Source of the DNA: Methylobacterium nodulans ORS 2060
Lineage (GTDB): Bacteria; Pseudomonadota; Alphaproteobacteria; Rhizobiales; Beijerinckiaceae
NCBI RefSeq assembly: GCF_000022085.1
Contig: NC_011894.1
Span: 4,765,001 to 4,829,000 of the forward strand
Direction: 5' to 3'
Length of the DNA: 64,000 bases
The position numbers were made by a program, and so were the translations under genes. Positions 16,739-25,206 of the stretch are shown one piece after another. The first letter of the stretch is position 1. Every line of letters begins with the position of its first letter. Under the pieces are notes generated by a model. The model ran no database searches, was not told where the DNA came from, and worked only from the letters and a program-made list of their open reading frames with translations.

Positions 16739-17958
16739 GGGCACTTCTCGCCCGCTTCCGCGCCGACGCGGACGGCACGATGACGATGATCGTGGGCATC
16801 GTGCTTCCGGTGCTCCTCGGAACGGCCGCGGTCGTGCTCGACGGCGCGAACCTCCACCTCAGCCAACTGCGCCTCCAGAACGCGGCCGACAGCGCCGCGC
16901 TCGGGGCGGTCCAGGTCTTGCCGGATTCAGCGACCGCGGTGAGCCGGGGCGTTTCGCTCGTGGGGCAGAACCTGCCGCCGAGCTACGGCACGGCCGCCGC
17001 GGCCACGGACGTCGTGGTCGGCACCTACGACCCCGGCGCCAAGGCGTTCACGGCCGGCGGCGCCCAGCCCAACGCGGTCAAGGTCACGGCCCGGCGCAGC
17101 GCCGCCCTGGGCAACGCCATCCCGGTCTACTTCGCCTGGATCTTCGGCTACCGCAGCCTCGAGGCGAAGGCCGAATCGGTGGCTGTGGCCGCGGGTGGGG
17201 GCAACCCGGCAGCGTGCCTCTACGCGCTCGATCCTGTAAACCCCGGCATCGACGCCCGCGGCAGCGTCACGGTGAACGCGACCTGCGGCATGCAACTCTC
17301 CTCGTACATTTCCACGTCAGGCAACGCCGGCAACTACAACGGCCAGATCTGCCAGTCCGTCGGCGACACCGGAGCAACGGGCAACTTCAACCCGGGCCGA
17401 CCCCGCATCTGCGCCCTGCAGGGCGACCCGTTCGGCCTCGCGGTGGACATGAGCGGGATGTCCTGCCAGCCCTTCCCGACCGCTGTCACCACCATCCTGC
17501 CGGGCTGCTACACCGGGACGATCCCCAACAAAAACAACTACATTTTCCAGTCAGGCACCTTCTACTTCAAGGGCGCGACCATCAATGTCGGCGGGAACGA
17601 CGCCCTCACCATCACCGGAAACGGCGTGACGCTCGTCTTCGACACGACCTCCAGCATCAAGACCAAGGGCAGCGGCACGCTCGACCTGAACATCACCGCC
17701 CCATCCTTGGGCAGCTACCAGGGCTTCAGCATCGTCGGCAGCCCGAGCCTCGACCTCCAGGGCAACAGCAACTTCAACGCCCAAGGCGGGATCTACATGC
17801 CGGGCAGCGACGTCCACCAGGCTGGCAACACGGATGTCCGGGCCGACCTGATGGTGGTCAAAAGCCTCGACTTGCGCGGCAGCATCCAGATCGACATCAG
17901 CGGCATCAAGGCAACGCGCCGTCCCAAGGGCAAATCCAGCACCTTCGGCCTTATCTGA
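16735..17958 (+). CDS. TadG-like pilus assembly protein
   Basis: This is a 407-residue TadG-family protein. DGTMTMIVGIVLPVLLGTAAVVLDGANLHL is the single N-terminal membrane anchor and LRLQNAADSAALGA the following signature. The C-terminal 250 residues are extracytoplasmic, with Cys pairs (ACLYALDP, ATCGMQLSS, GQICQS, GMSCQPF, LPGCYTG) and a repetitive Gly/Asn/Thr-rich stretch suggestive of a beta-helix. It starts at the GTG overlapping the tadE stop. TadG is a structural or anchoring component of Tad pili. Confidence 0.85.
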   Translation: MRALLARFRADADGTMTMIVGIVLPVLLGTAAVVLDGANLHLSQLRLQNAADSAALGAVQVLPDSATAVSRGVSLVGQNLPPSYGTAAAATDVVVGTYDPGAKAFTAGGAQPNAVKVTARRSAALGNAIPVYFAWIFGYRSLEAKAESVAVAAGGGNPAACLYALDPVNPGIDARGSVTVNATCGMQLSSYISTSGNAGNYNGQICQSVGDTGATGNFNPGRPRICALQGDPFGLAVDMSGMSCQPFPTAVTTILPGCYTGTIPNKNNYIFQSGTFYFKGATINVGGNDALTITGNGVTLVFDTTSSIKTKGSGTLDLNITAPSLGSYQGFSIVGSPSLDLQGNSNFNAQGGIYMPGSDVHQAGNTDVRADLMVVKSLDLRGSIQIDISGIKATRRPKGKSSTFGLI

Positions 17959-18642
17959 CCCGGCCTTCGGTCGAACCACCGCACCGCCTGCGATCCCCGA
18001 CGGCGGCCTCCGAAGCCGGTGCATCACCGCCACGCGGTGAGTCTCTGCGACGCCATAGGCGCGCGATTCTGGCGATCGATCTCCGCCGCGCCTCCTGCTC
18101 CCCGATGCGGATCAGATGCGCAAGACTCAATCCGTGAAGCGGGCCAGGTGCGTTGCGCCCTGGAATTAGGCATACTGCATACCAGAGTTGCACCGCCCCG
18201 GGTTGGTCGCTAGAAGGTCTCTCGACAATCCACCTTTGAAGGCTGCTGATGCCGTCCCCGTTCGCTCCCGCCACCGTTGCCCCAGTCGGCGCTCTGAACG
18301 GCCGCGCACACGCCACCGGGAGGTCCTCGCCGGCCCCCGGCGACCGGCCAGAGCCTCGACGGCGCGGGAGCGCCGCCCGTGCGCGGCCGCGAGGGAGGCT
18401 TGACCGGCATGGTCAGCGTCATGCGCTTCGTGACCATGCGCTTTGCCGAGATGGTGGCTCTGCGGGATCGACCCGCGCAGGCGTCCGGCTGGCAGATCAA
18501 CCGGCGAGCAGGAAGCCGGCAACTCCATAACCGCGCTCATCCCGACGCGCGTGCCCGACGAAGGACCGGTTCCGTAGCCGCGAGCCGGATTGCTTCAATC
18601 CGTCGATCGACAGAATTCTTCTGCAATGAGGCGAGCTCTAGC
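17959..18642. other. intergenic region without a supported gene
   Basis: About 680 bases between tadG and the HPP gene show no convincing coding frame, repeat or RNA on either strand. Confidence 0.4.
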
Positions 18643-19782
18643 ATGCCCGAACCCATTGGCTCTCCACGGCATGACGGACGCATTCTCCGCTTCCGTCTGT
18701 TCAGGCCGATCCTTGCCGGTGCGACGCTGCGAGAGCGCCTCATTGCCTGTCTCGGAGCCATGGTGGGCATTGCGCTCACCGGTCTGATCTGTGGTTGCTT
18801 CTTCGGAGAGGGGCCGCACATCCCGCTCATCGTCGCGCCGATGGGGGCTTCGGCCGTCCTGCTGTTCGCGGTGCCCGCGAGTCCGCTTGCTCAGCCCTGG
18901 CCGATCATCGGCGGCAACACGATCTCCGCGATCGTGGGCGTCATCGCTGCCCATCTGATCCCCGATCCCGTGCTGGCGATCGGCGTTGGCGTCTCGCTGG
19001 CGATCGCCGCGATGTCGCTCACCCGCTCCCTCCACCCGCCCGGCGGAGCGGCTGCCTTGACGGCGCTCATCGGTGGTCCGGCGGTCACTTCTTCCGGCTA
19101 CCTGTTCCCGTTCTTTCCGGTTTGCATCAACTCGATCATCCTGGTTGCCCTCGGCATCGCGTTCCACAAGCTCTCGCGCCGCAACTACCCGCACGTTCCT
19201 GTCATGGCGCCCGTGAACACCCACGGAACCGCCGACCTGCCCGCGCCGATTCGCGTTGGGTTCAAGCCCGAAGACGTCGATGCGGCGCTGGTCGCGCTGG
19301 ACGAGACCTTGGACATCGACCGCTCCGATCTCGACCGGCTCTTACGGCAGGTCGAACTCCACGCACTCGTGCGCACACAGGGTAATCTGACCTGCCGCGA
19401 GGCCATGTCGCGCGATGTGATCACCATTCGCTCGGACGAGACCGTCGAACGGGCACGCGAGCTTCTGCTCGCCCACAACATCAGGACGCTGCCCGTCGTG
19501 GATGCGGCCGGTCGGCTGATCGGAGCGCTGGGATTGCGGGAGCTGGCGCTTCAAGGCTCGGACAGCATCGGAGAGGCGATGTCCAAAGCCAGGACGGCTG
19601 GCCCCGATGACCCGGCCGTCGGCTTGGTCCCGATGCTGACCGACGGACGGACGCACGCGATCATCATCACCGCCGCGGACCGGACAATTCTCGGAATCAT
19701 CACCCAGACGGATCTGCTCGCGACCTTGGCCCGCTCTGCATCGGCGAAGGCCTTTGGTCTGCCGACCGAAATGGCGGCCTGA
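18643..19782 (+). CDS. HPP family membrane protein with two CBS domains
   Basis: This is a 379-residue protein. Residues about 25-185 form an HPP membrane domain of four to five helices, with the HPP motif itself in SLHPPGGAAALTALIGGP and PMGASAVLLFAVP earlier. After a linker, two CBS repeats follow (REAMSRDVITIRSDETVERARELL and GEAMSKARTAGPDD...GIITQTDLL). HPP proteins have been linked to nitrite transport in plants and cyanobacteria; the CBS pair would sense adenine nucleotides. The ATG at 18643 precedes MPEPIGSPRHDGR; the upstream open frame shows no homology. Confidence 0.82.
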   Translation: MPEPIGSPRHDGRILRFRLFRPILAGATLRERLIACLGAMVGIALTGLICGCFFGEGPHIPLIVAPMGASAVLLFAVPASPLAQPWPIIGGNTISAIVGVIAAHLIPDPVLAIGVGVSLAIAAMSLTRSLHPPGGAAALTALIGGPAVTSSGYLFPFFPVCINSIILVALGIAFHKLSRRNYPHVPVMAPVNTHGTADLPAPIRVGFKPEDVDAALVALDETLDIDRSDLDRLLRQVELHALVRTQGNLTCREAMSRDVITIRSDETVERARELLLAHNIRTLPVVDAAGRLIGALGLRELALQGSDSIGEAMSKARTAGPDDPAVGLVPMLTDGRTHAIIITAADRTILGIITQTDLLATLARSASAKAFGLPTEMAA

Positions 19783-19981
19783 GGCCCGGCACTCATCGGT
19801 CTTCACAGGCGCGGCTGCAGCGGCGGGCGAAGCGCTGGCAATGGCGCGGGCGCCCCACGCGGCCGCCCCCGCCATCGGCGCCGAGGGACGCCTCGCGGTC
19901 GATGCCCGGACCGAGACGGAGCTCGGCCCGGCCCGCACCTTCATCCGCCTGCGCGCCGGTTCGGCGACGCGCTGACGGCCG

Positions 19982-20455
19982 TCACAGGCTGCGCGACAGG
20001 ACGAGGGGCGTCGCCCGGACCGGGCCATAGGGCGAGGGCATCGCGCGCCGGGCCCCGTAGCCCTGCGGCTGCGCGGCGCGGGCGAGTTCGCTCGACAGCG
20101 ATTTCATCAGGCTCTCGGACACGGCCCGCGCCGTGGCGAGCACCGCCTGGTTGGTCTCGATCGCGGCGGCGAAGCGGCGATGCGCCTCACGGAGGGCGGC
20201 GACGCCCGCCGGCGTGAAGCGGGCAAGCGCCACCGCATTCGCCTTCACCTCTTCGAGGCCCTGCAGGTAGGCGCCCGCCAGCGCGGTCTTGTGGGCCTCG
20301 TCCGCGAGGCCCTCGCGCAGCCGGCCGACGCGGATATGGGCGCTCTCGCGCTCCAGCACCCCTTCGAGCTCCTGCATCCGCTGCAGCGTCTCGGCCACGA
20401 GCCGCTCGGCGCCGGCCGTGTCGGAGACGCGCAGAGGCTCAGGCCGAGGCGGCAT
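19982..20455 (-). CDS. FlgN-like flagellar protein
   Basis: This is a 157-residue, mostly helical soluble protein. LVAETLQRMQELEGVLERES at the start and FAAAIETNQAVLATARAVSESLMKSL near the end resemble FlgN-type export chaperones for hook-associated proteins. It starts within the end of the FlgJ/CheL gene (17-base overlap) and is last in the flgI-flgJ operon. The operon position is the stronger evidence; sequence similarity to classical FlgN is weak. Confidence 0.6.
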   Translation of the reverse strand: MPPRPEPLRVSDTAGAERLVAETLQRMQELEGVLERESAHIRVGRLREGLADEAHKTALAGAYLQGLEEVKANAVALARFTPAGVAALREAHRRFAAAIETNQAVLATARAVSESLMKSLSSELARAAQPQGYGARRAMPSPYGPVRATPLVLSRSL

Positions 20456-20789
20456 GGCCGGCCTCCTGCATCCGCAGCATCTCGCGCATCACCTGGTCGC
20501 CGATGCCGACGCCGCCGCTCTTCACGATGCTCTGGGCGTATTCCTTGTTCAGCATCGAGCGGTAGACGCCTCCGCCCGTGCCGTTCTCGCCGAGCGGGCC
20601 GTCCGTGCCGGTCGAGCCGTTGAGCTTGTCGAGGGTCTGCTCCAGGAACATCGATTCGAAGTCCTGTGCGGTCTTCCTGACCTTGTCGGCCGAGCCCGTG
20701 GCGGCACTCAGCACGGTGCCGGCGACGCCGGCGAGCGCTTGGGCCCCGGCGATCGCGGTCGTGGCGGCGAGGGGAGCGAGAGGGATCAT
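20439..20789 (-). CDS. flgJ: rod-binding protein FlgJ N-domain (CheL)
   Basis: This is a 116-residue protein equal to the N-terminal rod-binding domain of FlgJ: KVRKTAQDFESMFLEQTLDKL, then GGVYRSMLNKEYAQSIVKSGGVGIGDQVMREML. The muramidase domain of enterobacterial FlgJ is absent, as is normal in alphaproteobacteria (CheL). It acts as the periplasmic cap for rod assembly. It follows flgI by 28 bases. Confidence 0.85.
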   Translation of the reverse strand: MIPLAPLAATTAIAGAQALAGVAGTVLSAATGSADKVRKTAQDFESMFLEQTLDKLNGSTGTDGPLGENGTGGGVYRSMLNKEYAQSIVKSGGVGIGDQVMREMLRMQEAGHAASA

Positions 20790-20817
20790 GGGGTAAGTCT
20801 CCGAGAGGGGTGGGCCG

Positions 20818-21951
20818 TCACATCACCTCGATGTCGGCCTGGAGGGCGCCCGCCGCCTTGATGGCCTGCAGGATCGAGATCAGGTCGCGCGGGCCGACGC
20901 CGAGCGCGTTCAGCCCATCGACGAGTTCGCGCAGGCTCACCCCCTCCTTGACGAGGGCGAGCTTGTTGCGGTCGCCGGTATCCACCTTGAGGGCGGTGCG
21001 CGGCACCACCACGGTCGTGCCCTGCGACAGCGGCTCGGGCTGGCTCACCTGCGGCTGCTCGGTGATGGTGACGGTGAGGTTGCCCTGCGCCACTGCCACG
21101 GTGGAGACGCGCACGTCGCGGCCCATCACGATGATGCCCGAGCGTTCGTCGATGACGACGCGGGCGGTCTGGTCGGGCTCGACCTTGAGCTGCTCGATCT
21201 CGGTGAGCAGCCGGATCATGTTGCCCTGGTAGCGGGCCGGAACCTGGAGGGTGACCGTCGAGGGGTCGGTGGGCTCGGCGGTGTCGGCACCCATGAAGTC
21301 GTTGATCGCCGCGGCGATCCGCTTCGAGGTGGTGAGGTCCGGGTTGCGCAGCGAGAGCCGCAGCATGCGCTGCTGGTTGAGCTTGAACTCGATCTCGCGC
21401 TCGATCATCGCGCCGTTGGCGATGCGCCCGTTCGTGGGCACGCCCCGGGTGATCTTCGCGGCATCGCCCTCGGCCTGGAAGCCCGCGATGGCGAGCGAGC
21501 CCTGGGCCAGCGCATAGACCTCGCCGTCCGCGCCCAGGAGCGGCGTCACCAGGAGCGTGCCGCCCTGGAGCGACTTGGCGTCGCCGAGCGAGGACACCGT
21601 CACGTCGATCCGCGTGCCTTGCGTGGCGAAAGGCGGCAGATTCGCCGTCACCATCACGGCGGCGAGGTTCGCGGTGCGCATCGTCGCGCCGCGGGTATTG
21701 ACCCCGAGCCGCTCCAGCATCGCCTGCACCGACTGCTTGGTGAACGGCACGTTGTTGAGCGTGTCGCCCGTCCCGTTGAGGCCGACCACGATGCCGTAAC
21801 CGACGAGCTGGTTCGGCCGCACGCCCTCGATCGCGGCAAGGTCCTTGACCCGCGACAGGGCGAGCGCCGGTGACGCGCCCACCATGATCGCGAGGGCCGA
21901 CAGCAGGGCGAGGAGGGACAGAAGGCGCATCGGGCGACGGGTTCCGGGCAT
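20818..21951 (-). CDS. flgI: flagellar P-ring protein FlgI
   Basis: This is a 377-residue P-ring protein. A Sec signal peptide (RLLSLLALLSALAIMVGASPALA) leads to the family start SRVKDLAAIEGVRPNQLVGYGIVVGLNGTGD. Later signatures include VPARYQGNMIRLLTEIEQL, ARVVIDERSGIIVMGRDVR and DRNKLALVKEGVSLRELVDGLNALG. It forms the periplasmic ring around the rod, in peptidoglycan. The ATG at 21951 is chosen (AGG six bases upstream). It is divergent from fliX, the arrangement seen in Caulobacter. Confidence 0.93.
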   Translation of the reverse strand: MPGTRRPMRLLSLLALLSALAIMVGASPALALSRVKDLAAIEGVRPNQLVGYGIVVGLNGTGDTLNNVPFTKQSVQAMLERLGVNTRGATMRTANLAAVMVTANLPPFATQGTRIDVTVSSLGDAKSLQGGTLLVTPLLGADGEVYALAQGSLAIAGFQAEGDAAKITRGVPTNGRIANGAMIEREIEFKLNQQRMLRLSLRNPDLTTSKRIAAAINDFMGADTAEPTDPSTVTLQVPARYQGNMIRLLTEIEQLKVEPDQTARVVIDERSGIIVMGRDVRVSTVAVAQGNLTVTITEQPQVSQPEPLSQGTTVVVPRTALKVDTGDRNKLALVKEGVSLRELVDGLNALGVGPRDLISILQAIKAAGALQADIEVM

Positions 21952-22161
21952 GCTGACCTGTCCCTGCCAGGACCGTGCCACGTCTTTCGGTATCGGCAAG
22001 CCATTGGGAAGTCTGATTGTCCGCTGTGGGCGGCAGCGGCCGGCGGCTTTTTCCACCCGGGCGGTTTCGGCCGGCCCGGCAGATTCTGCCGGGACCTTTA
22101 CGCTTCATTCACCATGCCGGCGGAGGCTGTGCCCAAAGTCACCAACCCTCCCAGGTGCGCT

Positions 22162-22578
22162 ATGCGCGTCGATCCCCGCTTCGCGACCGCCGGCCCGGGC
22201 GCGGTGCCCAAGCGCCCCGCCGACGCGAGCCAGAGTTTCGCGGTCGCGACCGGTTTGCCGCCGCGGGCCGCCGCGAGCGCCGGCAGTGCTGCGCCGCTTG
22301 CCGGCCTCGATGCGATCCTCACCCTCCAGGCTGAGGCCGAGGATCCGGCCGAGCGCCGCCGCAGACATGCCCGGCGCGGCCACGACCTCCTGGATGCCCT
22401 CGACCGCCTCAAGGCGGCGCTGCTCGGCGGGCGCGTGAGCACGGCCGATCTCAAGGCCATCGCCGGCCGGCTGGCCGAGCGGCCGGGCCCGACGGGCGAC
22501 CTGCGCCTCGACGATCTGATCGGGCAGATCGAGCTGCGGGCGGAAGTGGAACTCGCGAAGCTCGGCGTCGCCGGCTAG
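22162..22578 (+). CDS. fliX: flagellar assembly regulator FliX
   Basis: This is a 138-residue FliX. The C-terminal half carries the family pattern HDLLDALDRLKAALLGGRVSTADLKAI and LRLDDLIGQIELRAEVELAKLG. In Caulobacter FliX couples assembly of early flagellar structures to FlbD/sigma-54 transcription of later genes. The start MRVDPRF with AGG seven bases upstream is preferred; an in-frame ATG lies further upstream at 22114. It is divergent from flgI with a shared promoter region. Confidence 0.85.
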   Translation: MRVDPRFATAGPGAVPKRPADASQSFAVATGLPPRAAASAGSAAPLAGLDAILTLQAEAEDPAERRRRHARRGHDLLDALDRLKAALLGGRVSTADLKAIAGRLAERPGPTGDLRLDDLIGQIELRAEVELAKLGVAG

Positions 22579-22661
22579 CAGGATCCGCGCCGGCTGCTCC
22601 GGATCCCGCGGATGTCTCTGCTTCCGGGCCGCTATTTTGGGCGGGCATATTCCCGCTAAAC

Positions 22662-22883
22662 CGAAACGGGCGTGTGGAAGCCGCTTCGCTCCTCATGCTG
22701 AGGTGCTTGCGCCGCAAGCCTCTGGCCGGCATCAGCCGGCACGCACGCCTGAACGCTCGTCCAAGCTCCGGGTGACTGGGAACACCGGTCCGGGGTGCTT
22801 CGAGGCAGCCTGCGGCGGCGCCTCAGCATGAGGGCCGAGGTTGGGTGCCATGAGCGGGAGCGCTCAGTCAGCCGCGGTTTCAT
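22662..22883. repeat. CTCATGCTGAGG palindromic repeat (copy B)
   Basis: Arms are CTCATGCTGAGG (22692-22703) and CCTCAGCATGAG (22821-22832), with inner GGGGTGCTTCGAGG and the same flank phrases as copies A and C. The wider fliX-dksA gap (22579-23218, 640 bases) contains no supported gene. Confidence 0.75.
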
Positions 22884-23221
22884 CCCTCAAGGTCGGCTCG
22901 GCCGGTGGTGAACTCATGCCGGAAGCCCGCGGCGCGCGGCAGCGACCTGGGGCCGCTCAACTCCTGCGCGCTCCTGCCACCGTCCCGCCGTGGGCGCCGC
23001 GCCTGCCTGCCCGCCCGGTCGGCGCCTCGCCGAAGCGATCCTGGTTCCGGAGGGGGCTGCAGGCCCGCGGTCCGCGTGGCGCTTTTGCAGCAGCGGGCGA
23101 TGGCCCGTCCGGTCCGGACCTTGCGTGACAACCACAGCACGTTGTCGGGCTCTCTCGGCTCGATTATACGCCTGCACCGAACGGCGCCGGCCGCGATAAC
23201 TCAGATGTCTCGAGGGGCGTG

Positions 23222-23641
23222 ATGGCGAAGGTCGTGATCGAGGACGGTTATGCCCCCAGCGATGCCGAACCCTTTATGAATGAACGGCAGCGCGAGTATT
23301 TCCGCCGCAAGTTGTTGAGTTGGAAGCAGGACATCCTGCGCGAGGCCCAGGACACCCTGGTCGCCCTGCAGACGGAGAATGAGAACCATCCAGATCTGAC
23401 CGACCGTGCCTCATCGGAAACGGACCGTGCGATCGAACTGCGTGCCCGCGACCGTCAGCGCAAGCTGATCGCCAAGATCGACGCGGCGCTGGCGCGCATC
23501 GAGGACGGATCCTACGGCTACTGCGAGGAGACCGGCGAGCCGATCTCGCTCAAGCGCCTGGAGGCCCGCCCGATCGCGACCCTGTCGCTCGAAGCCCAGG
23601 AGCGCCACGAACGCCGCGAGCGCGTCTACCGCGACGACTGA
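23222..23641 (+). CDS. dksA: RNA polymerase-binding transcription factor DksA
   Basis: This is a 139-residue DksA. The coiled-coil region (ERQREYFRRKLLSWKQDILREAQDTLVAL), tip acidic residues (HPDLTDRASSETDRA) and globular domain (RARDRQRKLIAKIDAALARIEDGSYGYCEETGEPI) are all present. It binds the RNA polymerase secondary channel and acts with ppGpp. The zinc finger is degenerate: only the first Cys (YCEETG) remains and the later pair reads LSLEAQ. GAGGGG lies just before the ATG; a GTG at 23219 is also possible. Confidence 0.9.
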   Translation: MAKVVIEDGYAPSDAEPFMNERQREYFRRKLLSWKQDILREAQDTLVALQTENENHPDLTDRASSETDRAIELRARDRQRKLIAKIDAALARIEDGSYGYCEETGEPISLKRLEARPIATLSLEAQERHERRERVYRDD

Positions 23642-23792
23642 AATCGCACGCCTGAGGTGTGTAACCTGCCTTCGGGGGGGCGATGCGCCGGAACGGCCGC
23701 GATTCGCGGTGGATAGGTTCCCGGCCGCCCCCCCGGCGGCTGGAATCCGGGTCCCGGATGGCCGACACGTCAACTCACGAGAGATCGACGGG

Positions 23793-24185
23793 ATGGCGAT
23801 GTCGACCTGGACGGACGAGCGGATCGAGGAACTCAAGCGGCTGTGGAGCGAGAGCCTGACTGGCTCCGAGATCGCGAAGCGGCTCGGGCTCAAGGACCGC
23901 AACGCGGTAATGGGCAAGATCCATCGGTTGGGGCTGGCGCGGAAGAACTTCGCGACGGAGGTGCAGGCCCCCGCCAACGACTCCAAGCCGGCGGAGCCGG
24001 AGGAGCCGCTGCATCCGATCCTTCTGCTCAAGGAATGGTCGTGCCGGTTCCCGGTCGGCGATCCGCTGGGCCGTGAATTCCGCTTCTGCTGCGCCAAGCG
24101 CCAGCCTGGGCTGCCCTATTGCGAAGCCCATGCGCGGATCGCCTATACGCCGATGGAGCGCTCCGCGCGCGCGGCGCGGCGCTGA
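23793..24185 (+). CDS. gcrA: cell cycle regulator GcrA
   Basis: This is a GcrA of about 130 residues. The N-terminal homeodomain-like part (STWTDERIEELKRLWSESLTGSEIAKRLG, then NAVMGKIHRLGLARK) binds DNA. The C-terminal part (CRFPVGDPLGREFRFCCAKRQ, YCEAHARIAY) binds sigma-70. In Caulobacter, GcrA activates promoters methylated at GANTC by CcrM. The ATG at 23793 or 23799 (MSTWTDE) is the likely start. It is convergent with flgH. Confidence 0.92.
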   Translation: MAMSTWTDERIEELKRLWSESLTGSEIAKRLGLKDRNAVMGKIHRLGLARKNFATEVQAPANDSKPAEPEEPLHPILLLKEWSCRFPVGDPLGREFRFCCAKRQPGLPYCEAHARIAYTPMERSARAARR

Positions 24186-24253
24186 ACGGCCGGGAGCCGG
24201 CCGCCGGATCGGTCCTGCGATCAGTCCACCACCGGGCTGGGCTGACCCTGACG

Positions 24254-24457
24254 GATGAAGCCGGCTGAACGAGCACATCCTTCCGTGGCAGCCAACCCCG
24301 CTCCTCATGCTGAGGTGCTGCGTAGCAGCCCTCGAAGCACCCCTGAACGCTCATCCAAGCTCCGGGTGGCCTGGATCACCGCTCCGGGGTGCTTCGAGGC
24401 TGCTACGCAGCACCTCAGCATGAGGAGCGGGGCGGCCTCCACGCAGGTCGGTTTCTT
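24254..24457. repeat. CTCATGCTGAGG palindromic repeat (copy C) between gcrA and flgH
   Basis: This is the best-preserved copy. Arms of nearly 50 bases (about 24296-24343 and 24385-24433), including CTCATGCTGAGGTGCTGCG and its complement, pair almost perfectly and would form a long hairpin in either transcript. It fills the space between the convergent gcrA and flgH genes and touches the flgH stop, so it may serve as a bidirectional terminator. Confidence 0.75.
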
Positions 24458-25206
24458 TAGAATGGCAGCATGATGTCCAGGAATTGCTGCCCGTAACGGG
24501 GCTGCTGCACGTCCGTGATCTGGCCGCGTCCGCCATAGGCGATTCGGGCCTGCGCGATCTTGGCCGAATCGATGGTGTTGTCGGATTCGATATCCTCCGG
24601 CCGGATCACGCCGGCGACGATCAGCTCGCGCACCTCGAAATTGATCCGGATCTCCTGCTTGCCCTCGACCACGAGGTTGCCGTTCGGCAGCACCTGCGTG
24701 ACGATCGCGGCGACGTTCGTCGTCACGGTCTCGGCCCGCTGGATCGAGCCCGCCCCGTCGTTGCTCGTGGTCGAGTCGGCGGTGAGCAGCTTGTCCGGAT
24801 CGGCGCCGCCCAGCAACTTCGTCTTCGTCTCGAGCCCGAAGGCGTTCGGGATCCCGAACGATTCCGAGTTCGAGCGCGAGCGCTTGGTCTCGTTGTTGAG
24901 GTTCGCCTTGTCGGTGACGTTGACCTTCACGGTGACGAGATCGCCGACCTTGGCGGCGCGCTGATCCTTGAAGAAGGCGCGCGAGCCCGTGCGCCAGAGC
25001 GAGTTCGGCGCGTAGGAGACCGGCTGCACCTCCGGCATCGGCAGCCGCACGGGCTTGTAGCCGGCCTGGGCGGTCGGGTCCTCGATCGCCGAGAGGGCCG
25101 GCTGCGCGCCGATATTGGCGAGGCGGTCGACGGTGTTGCAGGCAGAGAGCCCGAGCGCGAGCAGCGTCGGCAGGGCGAGGCGGACCGGACGGGACATGGC
25201 GCTCAC
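24457..25206 (-). CDS. flgH: flagellar L-ring lipoprotein FlgH
   Basis: This is a 249-residue outer-membrane L-ring protein. The N-terminus is a lipoprotein signal ending in LSAC, which would be lipidated at Cys. Family signatures include NSLWRTGSRAFFKDQRAAKVGDLVTV, LPNGNLVVEGKQEIRIN and IRPEDIESDNTIDSAKIAQARIAYGGRG. A GTG at 25206 overlaps the flgA stop (GTGA), giving coupling; an ATG at 25197 is the alternative. It is last of flgF-flgG-flgA-flgH. Confidence 0.93.
   Translation of the reverse strand: MSAMSRPVRLALPTLLALGLSACNTVDRLANIGAQPALSAIEDPTAQAGYKPVRLPMPEVQPVSYAPNSLWRTGSRAFFKDQRAAKVGDLVTVKVNVTDKANLNNETKRSRSNSESFGIPNAFGLETKTKLLGGADPDKLLTADSTTSNDGAGSIQRAETVTTNVAAIVTQVLPNGNLVVEGKQEIRINFEVRELIVAGVIRPEDIESDNTIDSAKIAQARIAYGGRGQITDVQQPRYGQQFLDIMLPF

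Noticed and set aside
19754..19975. Possible 73-codon plus-strand gene between the HPP-CBS gene and flgN-like gene
   Set aside because: It overlaps the HPP gene end, has no ribosome site or recognised domain, and is Ala/Arg-rich as expected of a chance frame; a gene scrap cannot be excluded.
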